NCBI RefSeq assembly: GCF_003576645.1
Contig: NC_044916.1
Location: 15,849,477 to 15,913,476, forward strand
DNA length: 64,000 bases
Source: Ipomoea triloba
Taxonomy: Eukaryota > Streptophyta > Magnoliopsida > Solanales > Convolvulaceae
Reading direction: 5' to 3'
Both the position numbers and the translations under genes were made by a program. Below are positions 1 through 10,836 of this stretch, in pieces. Every line of letters starts with the position of its first letter. The first letter of the stretch is position 1. Under the pieces are notes generated by a model. The model was not told the origin of the DNA. It saw nothing but the letters and a program-made list of their open reading frames with translations, and made no database searches.

Positions 1-1519
1 AAAAATTTATTCCAGACTAACCCTCAAAATTGGGCTAGGTTCGGTACACCGCGAAATTTTAGCGATGTACGATCAAAATAAATTTTCGCTGCTATGGGCT
101 GATTTAATTGAATAGGAAGTTCAAGAATAATAATATGGTGTCTAATAATCCATTTCCTAGGATAATCGGGTCCGAATACCAGCTCCTAAAATTTTACGGT
201 TCGTGACCGGCACGAACGATCGCAACTTAATAACAACTATACTTCCTTAAAAAAAATTATTTTGAAGCATCGGTCACTTATCTTATGAATGTCATAGCTT
301 AAAGACATATTTTCTGAACCTCAAACTTATCGAAATAGACGAGGGGTTACACAATCTGTTGTGCAAGGTCATATGGCGAAGACATCTTTCCTATAACATG
401 GGTAATCAAAGCAACACAAGGAAAAACACTTGCCAATCTTAAATATTGATTATGAACAATATTGCACATATCTAAAGAAAAGATCATAAGAATTCATTGC
501 ATGCAACCATCATTTTGATATCCATCAACAATTTTATCCTATACATGCAAGAACTAGCCCATACCATTCCATACTCATCTCATAGTCAAAAGGTCAACAT
601 ATGGTCAACTTCATCTTCAACCTCTAGAGTAGCTCAAAGTTGAAAAATGGAAGCATCATGAAAGTTAAAATTGAACCAACTAACTAGTAGAATATAGCAA
701 TGTAGTGTCTATAGAGTAGGAAAGTTGCAAACTTTACCCACCATGCTTACTATATCAACAAGGATCTCATCATGACAAGAGAATACCCAAATCAAGCAAT
801 TTCAAGATCTAGTCACAAAGAGATGTTAAAACATGAAATTTCTAGAGTATAGAAGCAATGTAGGCTCAATATAAGTCTATCAAGTCATCCCATAACAATA
901 TATCTCAAGAAAAATGTCATACAAGAAAAACCCATGGAGATATTCTTCAAAATAGAACAAGTTCTTCATTAAACAAGTAAATAGCAAAGAAGAGTATGTT
1001 CAGACCTTGGAAATGACTTAAGATCTTTGAGAAAAGTTGAGAGACTTGGAAGGAAATGCTTAGAAAGTGTATATTTTCAGCTTGGGAGAGTTCTTGCTCC
1101 TGGTGGAAAGAAATGAAGCAAGGAAAGGGTTTTAAACCACTTCGCGCGAAAATCCATGAAATATCTGGTGCCCGTCCACGCACGCTACCACGCGTGGTGA
1201 TAGGCGTGGGAGCTCTCTGGTTTATTCCCACGCTTACTCACACGCGTGTGAGCGGCGTGGCGGCTCTCTGGAAGTTTTCCACGCCTAGCCACACGCGTGG
1301 TGGTGGCGTGGAAACCGTGCTGTGCAAAGCTTACCTTGGTTTCCCTTCCTTCCTTTGCTAGTGATGATGTTTGTCAATTGATTGAGGGCAACTTATAACT
1401 CTCGGGTGTTTAATCTGTACTTGTTAGCTCAACCGAGATTATAGAAACATTATTGAAATAAAACTAAGTAAAACATACTATAGAAAACAAGAGAAACTTT
1501 AAGAAAAAGTAAGATAACA
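1..1519. other. Non-coding 3' region of A1 with three nested palindromes
   Basis: No convincing coding sequence is present. Positions 1-1150 are AT-rich and resemble the regions 9091-9700 and 42830-43480, which also follow an Athila-type gag gene. Three nested palindromes lie at 1175-1210, 1227-1260 and 1279-1311. Each has an outer CCACG.../...CGTGG stem and an inner stem centred on ACGCGT, separated by spacers containing CTCTCTGG. The first 300 bases carry nothing else I can name. Confidence 0.5.
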
Positions 1520-1809
1520 TTGGGACTGCCTCCCAAGTGCGCCATGGTTTTACGTCTCCTGGCCAGACGTAAAATGGCCTATCCTTCAAGGCACATAGAT
1601 TTTGGGACCCGACCAAGCGTCCCGTGAACCTTGGCTTCAAGGAATGTCCCAAGGTGGGAAACATCCTTGAATACCCACAAAGATAAAGGAATAACAACAT
1701 GCATGATTGGAAAAACTTTAGCATTAAACACCCTCCTTAACTCTTCTAGGATGGTGTCTACTTCCCTTTCTTTTTCCTCTCTTTTCTCCCTAAAGATTTT
1801 CTCGTCTCT

Positions 1810-3232
1810 TTAAAACCATATCTCCACACTCCCTTCCTCATTCTCGAGTGTGGTCAACTCTCTCCACTCAACTCTCTCCATAAGATCAAACGTGAAAGAC
1901 CTATCTTTTCCCACCATCTCTTCCTCACACTCCTTTTCTTCATCACTCCACTCTATTGGATTAGAAAAATCACTCACACTCTCAGACGAATAGAATGAAG
2001 CATCATCCTCTTCACTCACCATCTCATTTTCACCCAAAGCAAAGGATTCATCTTCCGAGAAATTAAAGCAATCATAATCATTAGTAAACAAGATAGAATC
2101 CTTACAATTATCAATCAATATATCAAAATTTTTCATGGAATCATCCTCCCGAAATTTAAAGCAATCATAATCACATATGATAGAAGTATTAAGGCGAAGG
2201 GAGTCATCCACAAGGGTGTTTTCAAAAAGAGTACAAGGATTTTTGATATTATTATCACAAAGAAGATTAGGAATTTTACCATATTTCGGCTCTTCCTCTT
2301 CCCATACTATTTCGATGTTCTCATCCTCACTCTCCATCTCTACCCCCTTTTTGATTTTCCAACCTGAAAATTGGAACTTCTTCAAGCACCGGGGCGTAAC
2401 AATCCATTTTCTCTTCAACATTCTCCTCTTGTATAATCCTTGGATGGGATTCCAAAGTGGGGATGTCATCTATGATAGTGGAGTTAGCTCTGGACTCATT
2501 CATTTTCATGAGCTCCTCCATCATAGATAGCATCTTCATTTCAACTTCTTCTAATGGAAGTCCTTCTTTCCGGAGGGTAGCGAGATAGTCCTTTAGTTCG
2601 CTCTTGATTTCGGCTTTTAGTTTAGCCGTATCCTCCTTGGCCATCCTAGTGAATTCGTCAATTTTTGCTTTTAGACTTTCAATTTCATCGGTGGCCGGTG
2701 GGATATAATCACAAGGATCTATATGGGTATTATATGGGAAAAAGGGTAGTGCTTCAAAGGAATGGGTAGTGTTGTTTTCTTGGTGAATTTGTGATGGATG
2801 TGGGTAGTAGGTGTTTAGGTGGGAATTTGACTAGTGAGTATAGCTTGGGTCGAGTTGCTTCATTATTTGCACAAGCTTACTCTCTATGTTTTGGGATATT
2901 TCTTTGGAGCTTAGTGAGTCAATTTCTTGGAAATTGGGTGATTGTGAAGGGTAGTTTTCTTGAAAAGGTGGAGGTGGTGTTTCATAAAGTTGTAGGTGAT
3001 GATTGGGTGTATGAATTGGATAGGGATATGGAGGTGGTAATTGGTGATGTGGTAATTGGTGTTTCACAAGTGGTGGTAATTGGTGATGTGGTAATGGATA
3101 AGGGTATGGAGGTGGAGGGTAAACATAGGTGGAATGGGGGTAATAGGGATATGGTTGGGGTTGAGGACTTGCATAGGATTGTCCTCCATGATGTGGGTAA
3201 CCATGGGGATTCATTTTAGCACTTATTGGCAA
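1810..3232 (-). pseudogene. Gag-like gene of A1, frameshifted
   Basis: Three overlapping minus-strand frames make up this gene. The first (3232-2831, 133 codons) is very rich in proline, tyrosine and histidine. The second (2644-2327) is a lysine/glutamate-rich, likely coiled-coil segment. The third (2469-1810) is strongly acidic and contains two copies of a motif of the form DYDCFxFxEDxS. The Pro/Tyr-rich start matches the start of the A2 gag (23297 downwards), so A1 and A2 are related. No retrotransposon gag core domain, CCHC zinc knuckle or aspartic protease motif is visible, unlike in A3 and A4. The frame changes suggest decay. An unrelated accessory product cannot be excluded for the acidic part. 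Confidence 0.5.
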
Positions 3233-3465
3233 GCTTCAAGAGGTTTGCTTAAGGAGAATTTCCTGCACAATAGCTTAGCCAACAACAAATAATTTTTACA
3301 ACTAAAAGTAGTTGCAAGTGAGCACGAGATATTCAATATAATAGAAGCTCACTTCTTCAAGCAAAATAACAAAATTAAGAAAACGAAATAAACAAAAAGA
3401 AAGCAATTCAAGAACTCTTAAAATTCTACTTCTAAGATGTCAACACTATTCGAAACCGTTTGCCA

Positions 3466-3483
3466 TCCCCGGTAACGGCGCCA
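3466..3483 (-). other. Primer-binding site of A1 (tRNA-Asp type)
   Basis: Read on the minus strand this is TGGCGCCGTTACCGGGGA, one base different from the complement of the 3' end of plant tRNA-Asp used by Athila/Calypso elements. It starts three bases after the LTR end at 3487. Confidence 0.8.
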
Positions 3484-3486
3484 TTT

Positions 3487-4215
3487 TGACAATGATTGTT
3501 TGTATGGGGTGAGTGGGTATGTTAAGGTGTAGTGGTAAAACGAAGAGTCAAGACTCCCCGAGTGTCGTGTCTCTCAAGGATGACGAATGGGAATCGAATG
3601 GGTGTGTTGGCATTTAAGAGGTTGAAGGAAAAGAGTTACGGGAATGGCTAGGAGTTGGATTCATTGGTAAGAGGGTAAGGTTGATAAAAGGTTGTGTAAA
3701 GTAAAGAAAAGTAAAGTGGAGATTGGGGCTTTAGGCTTTTCCTTGTGGTCTATCTTTGGTTGGTTTTGTGAATGCAAGTTGTGGAATAGACTAGGGAGTT
3801 CATGGCATACTACCAAGTGACGTCACACTTTGGACTCCCACATCCTCATTCGGTTAGGGCATTTCATCGAGCACTTTGTCTACCACTCCTCTCGAGTCTT
3901 GTCTTTTCAGACTAAGAGCGGAGATGTGGGTGAGTGACACTCGTGGGTGGCCGCTATCGCGCGCACACTCACTTCCTTTGGGTTTGCTACCTAATGTGGC
4001 CACAAAAGTCACAAAGCTTAAAGAACATCATCCACACAAGTTTAACATCCAACAAGCAAGAAATTCACAAATCAAAATAATAATATTAAACATCCACATA
4101 GATCTACCACGGGGCCACCAATCCCCTATCTAATCTACTCTACCATACTAAGAAACAAGAAAAGGAAAAGGCAATTCAAAGAAACAAGTATCGAATTAGA
4201 AATTGAAGAGAATGG
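3487..4215 (-). mobile_element. 5' LTR of A1, truncated
   Basis: The LTR edge is the TG at 3487-3488, three bases from the PBS. The sequence aligns by eye along its length with solo LTR SB (51696-52851), including a stretch ending in CCCCGAGTGTCG and the CCTCATTCGGTT block. The similarity fades near 4215, where roughly 400 bp of the LTR, including the palindrome module, is missing. The break is probably caused by the DNA transposon material that follows. Confidence 0.65.
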
Positions 4216-4240
4216 TTACCACCTCTTGAAAAAGAGGATC

Positions 4241-4830
4241 TTACAACCTTGATCTTGAATCCCAATCTTCCTTCTTGCCCTTTATCCTTTTGCCACTGCC
4301 CTTGTTTTTTGCCACAATGTGGGGTCGGATGCACACATCTACTTGTGTTACTGTCCTGCATAGCTCCTCAACGATTTCTATATTTTTCCTGCTTTGCTCG
4401 GTTGGGCCACGGTCTAACATTAAAGCTTGCTTGTGCTCCCGGAGCAGGCGTGTGAGTGCTTCAATTTGCTTGTTGTCCCCATTGACTAACCCCACGCATG
4501 AGTGTATTTCTGTCCATAAACATTACGAAAGCAAGCATTCCGTTTTTTTTACTCAATGCACATTTAGGCAATTGCGATTGTCATGACATCCTAACTGATT
4601 ACATTTGCGACAAACATGCTTTGGCTTTGTTCCATCCAGTTTCACAGTTTTTGTGTAGACATTGAAACCGTAGTGCGTAGGTCCACAGCGCATTGGTGCA
4701 ATAAGGTGCTGAACATGGTGTAAGCGGCTCCCGTAGGCACTGTCGTTGTTGAAGTTGTTTTCATCTGCAATTTTTGGTAGGGTTATATCATAATAATCTT
4801 TTTGTTTTTTTTCTCATATTTGTAAGTGCA
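4241..4830 (-). pseudogene. FAR1/FHY3-like (MULE-derived) gene fragment
   Basis: Two pieces in one minus-strand frame look like the C-terminal part of FAR1-related proteins, which descend from MULE transposases. The upstream piece (about 4815-4561) ends in a knuckle of the form CRKCNQLGCHDNRNC. The downstream piece (4495-4241, opening on GTG) contains KNKGSGKRIKG. Two stops separate them. In FAR1-related proteins I would expect the GSGKR segment before the knuckle, and here the order is reversed. The fragment could be a rearranged or transposon-captured copy. There is no complete transposase. The identification is from remembered family motifs only. Confidence 0.4.
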
Positions 4831-5612
4831 TAAACCCTGTGCGTGATGGCCAGTGGGTTATGTATATTTTTAAAACTGGGTTTGGCATGGTCCTTACGTC
4901 TCAGGGAGCGGTGCACGTTACCTAGTACTATGTTGCATCTGATAACCTCTTACGTTGCACATTAACAGTAACGGCATTGCACTATCATATCCGCTGGTGT
5001 TCGAAACCCTACGCATTGTTCTTGGTTCTGATTAAAGCTCATCTGGTCTGGGCATGCCTAAGAACACCCTCTGCGTATGAATTATTTCGTTCATGAATTT
5101 TATCTATTCATAGACCCCCTCCGTGTGATTATTTCGGACAAGCATTCTACGCATCTGGTTGCGGTACAACCCTTTCGTAGTTGTAATTCGATTGGAGTTA
5201 TGGTTGAATAATCCGGCATGATAATGTACTCATTAGTATCACGCTTAATCATTCAAGAAAATATACATGTTTGCATTGTCTCTCCTAGCTTTGCACGACG
5301 CTAAGATTGGAAGATCGAATATGGATTACGGTGGAGCAGCGTCTGAGCGGGTATGGATTAGCCTTTCGTCGTCTATGGATTCGGATGGAGCAGTGTATGG
5401 GCGTTTATAAACTTTTTAATTAAAAGATAGAGTTAATCCCATTCAGATAGGATTTAGTACAGTTTACTGTAATGCCCCTATGTCATTAGTTATTAATTAA
5501 CGCCATTGCTTACTAGGGGGAATTGTAGCCTTTAGATCAAAACGAATGGATGGGCTGGATTAGTCCTCACGTCCTCACCTAAGGCTAAGTCCTCACCTGA
5601 TCTGGACCCTAT
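4831..5612. other. Non-coding DNA-transposon sequence ending in a GGTCCAG-type terminus
   Basis: No coding sequence is recognised. The right edge (about 5585-5612) reads CTCACCTGATCTGGACCC followed by a run of TA. Its reverse complement resembles the two termini at 60090-60110 and 60135-60155 (GGTCCAGGATCAGGTG). This looks like one end of a small DNA transposon or MITE family present at both ends of the window. The partner terminus is not identified. Confidence 0.3.
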
Positions 5613-8600
5613 ATATATATATACTCTGATCTAATTTCTCTCTAATAACAATAAAATTTGTACATTAATTGTCTAATTTTTATTTACACAAAATAATCTA
5701 ACCAAATCCTAATATTTCAAAAGACATAAATGAACTACTTTATTAATTAAAAAATGCATTCTAAAGAATAAAATAACTACTAAACATTAACAAATACAGA
5801 CATAATCAAAATACAATCACATTGAATCTCAATAAATAAATAAATACCATAAACCATATTAAAATACAATAATAAAAATAATAGTATATTAGATTTTACA
5901 AAACAACAATACTTGAAATTCTAAAAGAAATCAATGGGATGTTTTAACTAGAAAGTAATCTGATACTCTTGACTGTGAACAAGCATTCAAAATTTGGCAT
6001 TGAATTTCTTTGTAAATATGTAAAATGCCATACATAGGTGTAGAGTGAGTAGAGAGTGCCTCCATTGAACCCATCTGGGAAGTTTCCTTCACAATAACAC
6101 AGGTACACCTTCCTATATCAACAAGTAAAGGCCTACACAGCAATGACCTGAGGAAACAAAAAAAACATTCAATTTGTACATTTCCCACACATAAAGAAAA
6201 CTTGTCAATCTAGCTACAGAAAACTTAAAAATTTTGAAAATCTTAATCATTTTATAAACTAAAGAGAATACTTTAAAAAATTAAGGGTCAAAAAAAAGAA
6301 AAAAGTAAAAAAGAATACTTAAGAACGCTGAAAAACATTTTATAAATTAAAAAGAATACTACGAACGCTCAAAATCTTTTAAAAATAACAAAGAGAAAAG
6401 AAACCAAAAATGTGGGAAAAACTAGATTAAGAATGTAAATAGCGGTAGGACCTTTTGGAAAACCGAGAAGAATTTAGGACTAAAGAATAATCAAGAGCAA
6501 GCAGGCATTGAAATTCAGCCAACAGACCTCCCTAAAGAATATTGACAACGGTAATTAATAGAGCAATCAAACATAGAATCTACCGCTATACAGTAGCACC
6601 ATTAATGACAGAAGGTGATTTACCTCAACTTCCTTGTAGAACTATTAAATGTCTTCTGCATACTCCACAATAGCTTCAATCTTCTCCTTTGGTAATTTAA
6701 TGTTCAGTCCACAAACAGCCTATGCAAAAACAATAAAAGTCCAAAGAAAACTCCTAATTATTCAATCAACAGAAACAAAAGAAGGGCAAATAAATAATGT
6801 TTGAATCAAGTTTAACAAGCCACTAAGTTAAATTCTAAATCCAAACAAAGAGTATTGTTGGCCTTGATCTACATTAAACCATTGATGAAAGGCTTTGACA
6901 AAAGCTTGGACATGATATGTTCAATGGAAAGATAATGATCAAAACTCAAACCCCATGGGCAGGTTTACTTGCATTTTCTTTGTGTTCAGAGGTTGAACCA
7001 CAAATGAAGTACATTCCACCCATTACACTGTGCAGCAAAGCTTTGCATCAATGGAAGCCAGCATATGCAGAAGCTTGGTAGCCAGTCATTGGATATTTGC
7101 AAAAGAATACCACACCTTCAATAGTCTGCTTTTCCATTAAAACATGAAACTTCTATTTCTCCGGTTAGTAAATGCACATATACATTTTCACTAACAGTCG
7201 AGTAATTGCTATATTGCTACAGCACAGTGCTTAATATAATGTACTGTGAATGAACTGTTGTTTATTTACCTATAGTCCATCACATATTTGAAGTTGTAGT
7301 ATTGTCTGCCTTCCATTCTTCTGGAGCCAAAAAAAATGAAAAGATAGTAGTTAAGGCCTAATACAACTGTTTGAGCATAGTCAGAATTCTTTAAGGAGCC
7401 AGTGAAGATTTTGGGAGGTAAATAACTCAAAACAACAGCCATCCACCCTCAATGAGTTCTAAGTTCATGTTCTTGTTTTCTCGAAAGATAATGAACTCGT
7501 CATTTACTCCATTGTGAATTTAATAGTGAACACATGCACATAAGATCAGACAGATGATATCCTCAAACCAAATATCATACTAAAAAGTCATACTACAAAA
7601 TTTGAGACCTGGCCTTACCTTGTTAAAGTGGGTAACCCTTGAGAAGAGCTAATGTACTTTATCCATATGCTCCTTCCAATCCATTGGCATTCCATTAATA
7701 TGTTGTATCTGAGTAAAAAGACAAAAGCCGAAGGTAGGAATTAGTAAAAGTGTACATCTCAAAAAGCATTCTTCCTCACATTGGTTGAACGTGATCACCA
7801 CATATGACGTGCTCTTCAACGGCATGGATTGGTGCTTTGGTATCCATGCTTTGATCCTTCTATAATTGCCACTCCAGGTGGCTGGAGTGCCACAGTAGCC
7901 ATAAATCTGTGAAAATGTGACCAAACTCTCAATTCCCTTTCTTATATTATGTTTTTAGTCAAAAGGACCAGAAGAAGCTTACCTAAGTTTCCCCTGAATG
8001 AAGTTCTCAGATAGTTATGAAGTGTTGTTTGAATTAAGCAGACAAATTTAACAATTCAGAGCTCTAAACATAAAAAATTACCAAAGCATCAAAGAAAAAT
8101 GTACCTGATCCCATAAGATTAGAAGTCACTTCCCCAATTAAATTGTCTTCTGAACTCATCAATATATAGTCCCTTTGTATTTTGAGCCACTATGGATTCA
8201 GATTTCCCATCAAGGCTTCTGTGATGAGCCACCGCAAGCTTCCGATTCTGTCTTCCTTGACCCTCCTATCATTTTTGAAGAACAATAGCCACAAAAACAC
8301 TAATATTCAAAATAAAAGTGACAAGTTTAATTCTAAAAAACACACCTCCAGAATCTCTTCATAAATAATCAAAAAAAAAACAAGAATTTTAAAAGAAGAG
8401 ATTATCATCTCAAGATTGATGAGCACGCCCAGATCTGAGCCGCACGCCAAGAGTAAAAGTTCTTTGTTCTCCTCCGCTGTCGTTCTTCCTCTCTCCATCG
8501 TTGCTATACAGATCTGAAGAACGAAGGAGGAGAGCTGAAAATTAAAAAATAAAACTTATCTCACAGATGGGTTCAATGGAGAGGAGGCCTACGTTGCAGA

Positions 8601-8840
8601 GCTCTCAGCCGACCGGTCGTTGTCGTCACCAGAAGAAGATGGAGGCGAATGGCATTGGCGGACGAGCAGCATCAGCAATGGCGTCGGCGATGGGGGCGGC
8701 GCGGCAGATCTGAAGAAGATGGAGGTGAATGTCTCTCTTTTCAGTTCTGTAGAAGATGGGGGTGTTTAAAATGGCTCTCTTCTCAGATCTGAAAGAGTTG
8801 GACGGGGATCCTAATAGGGGGGAGAATAGGGGTTAATTTT
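5613..8840. other. AT-rich region with exon-like minus-strand fragments, unidentified
   Basis: No intact gene is visible. Several short minus-strand stretches look like exons. One at about 6720-6640 follows an AG, reads through LPKEKIEAIVEYAED and then stops. One at about 8280-8105 carries a single internal stop and ends before GTAC. One at 8498 starts MERGRTTAEENKELL. They could be pieces of a captured or decayed host gene inside the CACTA-like element that ends at 9090. I do not recognise the protein. The rest is AT-rich and featureless to me. Confidence 0.25.
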
Positions 8841-9090
8841 CCGCGGCACCCAGAGGGAGCGGGTGCCGCGGAATGTAAATTATTATTTTAATAATTTATT
8901 TTTCGCGGCACCTGTTTTCTGTGGGTGCCGTGGAAAGTTACATATTAAAATAATAATTTATTTTTCGCGGCACCTGATCTCGGCGGGTGCAGCGAAAAGT
9001 AGGGTCTATTTTTATTTTAGAGAATACATTACACCTCTTTTAAGAGGTGTAGTGTAAAGATATGCTTATATGATCATTTTTGTAGTAGTG
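8841..9090. mobile_element. Terminal and subterminal region of a CACTA-like transposon
   Basis: The edge at 9090 reads TTTTTGTAGTAGTG, the inverted form of the CACTACTACAAAAA terminus typical of En/Spm (CACTA) elements. Three hairpins precede it at 8841-8871, 8904-8933 and 8961-8996, built on CGCGGCACC and GGTGCCGCG, about 62 bp apart. This agrees with the subterminal repeats of CACTA elements. A further inverted repeat (CACCTCTT / AAGAGGTG) lies near 9030-9052. The other end was not found, so the element's extent is unknown. Confidence 0.55.
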
Positions 9091-10294
9091 TTTGCCATAG
9101 TTTCCCCTCTAATTGGTTCAAATCTCATCATAAAAATATTGACAATACAATTCCAATATCACACACATGCTTAATTTCAAGATAGGATAATTCAATTCAA
9201 GAGTCAATAATGTCAACATAGAAGTCAATAATTTCTAAAAGTCAACTTCATCTTTTTCCCCAAATTCAAGAATTAAGGTTGAAAGATGAAAATTCAATTT
9301 CAACAATCTAGCATGTGTAACATCAAATTGATGGTATATAATTGTTCTAAAATAAGTTTGCACATCAATTCAATCATCAATTTCATAATATTAACAAGAA
9401 ATCAAGTAAACCCATTTGCATATCCATGGTGTTCATACTAAAGCTCAAAATTTAAATTCAATCTATCAATTCAATCACAAATAATGGAAGAAAATAATGA
9501 AATATAGTTCTATGACGCTCCACCAATCATTATAACCATTCAAATCATACTAAACATTGCAAAGTAATGTAGGATAAAATCTCATCACTATACTCTTCAA
9601 ACTTCATAAATAACCATAAAATAGATTCAAGTGAATGTTTTTACCTTGTAGTGATGTTTTAACCTTTGTTTTTGTAAAAGAATGGTGAAAAATAATCAAC
9701 CTTTCTCAAACCTTGCTTTGGAGGGGAGTATTGGCGTGGAAGAAGAGAGAAATTTTATGTTTTGAGGTGGGGGATGCGTGGTTCGGCCGATCCAATTTAT
9801 TCACGCTATATGTGGCGTTCACGTGGCCTACACGCGTGACTGGATGCGTGGGTGGCTACTGGAATCCAGCCACGTGTCCTTCATGTGTGAATGGCACGTG
9901 GACAGCCCAGTCCGGGGTTTTCTTCCAGTTTTCGGTTTTTCCTTTCGCCTTTTGTCCGTTTGACCTTTCCATGGCATTTTTCAATCATCAAACCTACACA
10001 TTAGTCTCCCGAAAACATGTACCAAGTAGAATTCTAATAAAGCATTGAAACAAAATGTAAAAACAAAATAAAGTAATTATTAAACCTTGGGTTGCCTCCC
10101 AAGCAGCGCCACATTTTACGTCTCTGGCTAGACGCAATGTGCCTCCTTTTTTCTCAACCATATTCCTTCGTAGTGGTTTGAAAGCATTTTGGTACCCAAG
10201 TGTTCTTCCAGATTAGTTTTTCATTCTTCCACTTCGGCTTGGTCTTGGTCCTTGCTTTGACCATGGTTTTCAATTCTTCATCCTTCTTTTCCAA
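9091..10294 (-). other. 3' non-coding region of A3
   Basis: There is no coding sequence. The region is homologous to 42830-43890 in A4, with shared AT-rich blocks such as CAAAAAGTCAACTTCATCTT-like text. It holds the conserved hairpin at 10086-10103 (CTTGGG / CCCAAG around TTGCCT) and degenerate nested palindromes near 9820-9855 and 9869-9901. The second has CCACGTG / CACGTGG outer arms and TTCA / TGAA inner arms. The left edge abuts the CACTA terminus directly. Confidence 0.5.
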
Positions 10295-10333
10295 TCATTC
10301 TTTTCCTTCCTTCTCGGTTTGTCCGTCAAATCT
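10295..10333 (-). pseudogene. Last codons of the A3 gag-pro gene
   Basis: Reading on from the protease fragment at 35298 across the A2 insertion, the frame continues for about a dozen codons (RFD then GQTEKEGKE) and stops at about 10295. The last five bases, AATCT (10329-10333), are the target-site duplication of A2. The stop just after the protease shows that A3 ends its coding sequence here and has no RT domain. Confidence 0.6.
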
Positions 10334-10836
10334 TGAAGGATGTATGTGTAGTGGGAATTGAATGTGAAGGTGAATGTGCGGTATGGAGGGTGTTAAAACG
10401 AAGAGTCATGAACTCCCCGAGTGTCGTATCTCTCGCAGATGGCAAATTGGAGAATATACGGCTTTGCTACCTTGGTTTGTTTGAATAACATTAAGATGGA
10501 GCATGTGGATTTTGGTAAAAAGGAAATGTTAAGAGGGCAAAGGTTAATGAAATAAGAAGTAGACAAAAGGAAATAAAGGCAGATAGGGCTAAGATATCAT
10601 GAAGATTGGTTAAAGGTGCAAGGTAGAGTATTGATTTCCTTTGAGTTACGGTTGAAGGAGCTTGGAACATTGTCCTGAGTGGCGTCACACTCAAGCTCCC
10701 AATCCTCAGTCGGTTGGGGAATTTTATCAAACACTTTGTCTACAAGTTCCCTCCGGATCTCATCTTCTCAGATTGAGAGCGGGAGATGTGGGTAGTGGGC
10801 TACATCTCTTTGCGATATCTCGCCAAAAAGCACTTT
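10334..10836 (-). mobile_element. 3' LTR of A2, truncated
   Basis: The sequence begins TGAAGGATGTATG and matches 23496-23995 of the 5' LTR nearly base for base. It breaks off after GCCAAAAAG, where the full LTR continues GATGATCCTATAC but here Copia sequence starts. About 500 of roughly 1,345 bp remain. It is flanked on its outer side by AATCT. Confidence 0.75.

Larger units (their letters stand above)
1..4215 (-). mobile_element. A1: Athila-related, RT-less LTR retrotransposon (partial)
   Basis: This minus-strand element is recognised by a tRNA-Asp primer-binding site at 3466-3483, an LTR beginning at 3487, and a proline/tyrosine-rich gag-like gene downstream (3232 to 1810). After the gene comes a conserved short hairpin (1520-1536) and a non-coding region with three nested palindromes (1175-1311), both shared with the other Athila-like elements in the window. 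No protease, reverse transcriptase or integrase motif is visible, so the element would depend on a relative for movement. The 3' LTR end lies outside the window and the upstream LTR is cut at about 4215. The family assignment rests on the PBS and on the LTR resemblance to solo LTR SB. Confidence 0.6.

Noticed and set aside
2791..3219. Plus-strand 142-codon ORF
   Set aside because: It is the complement of the Pro/Tyr-rich gag-like frame of A1, with a repetitive composition. It is a shadow.
9942..10048. ORFs overlapping palindrome regions (for example 9713-10048, 1056-1361, 43579-43831)
   Set aside because: They are open because the palindromes are GC-rich. The products have no family look, and the region is non-coding in all related copies.
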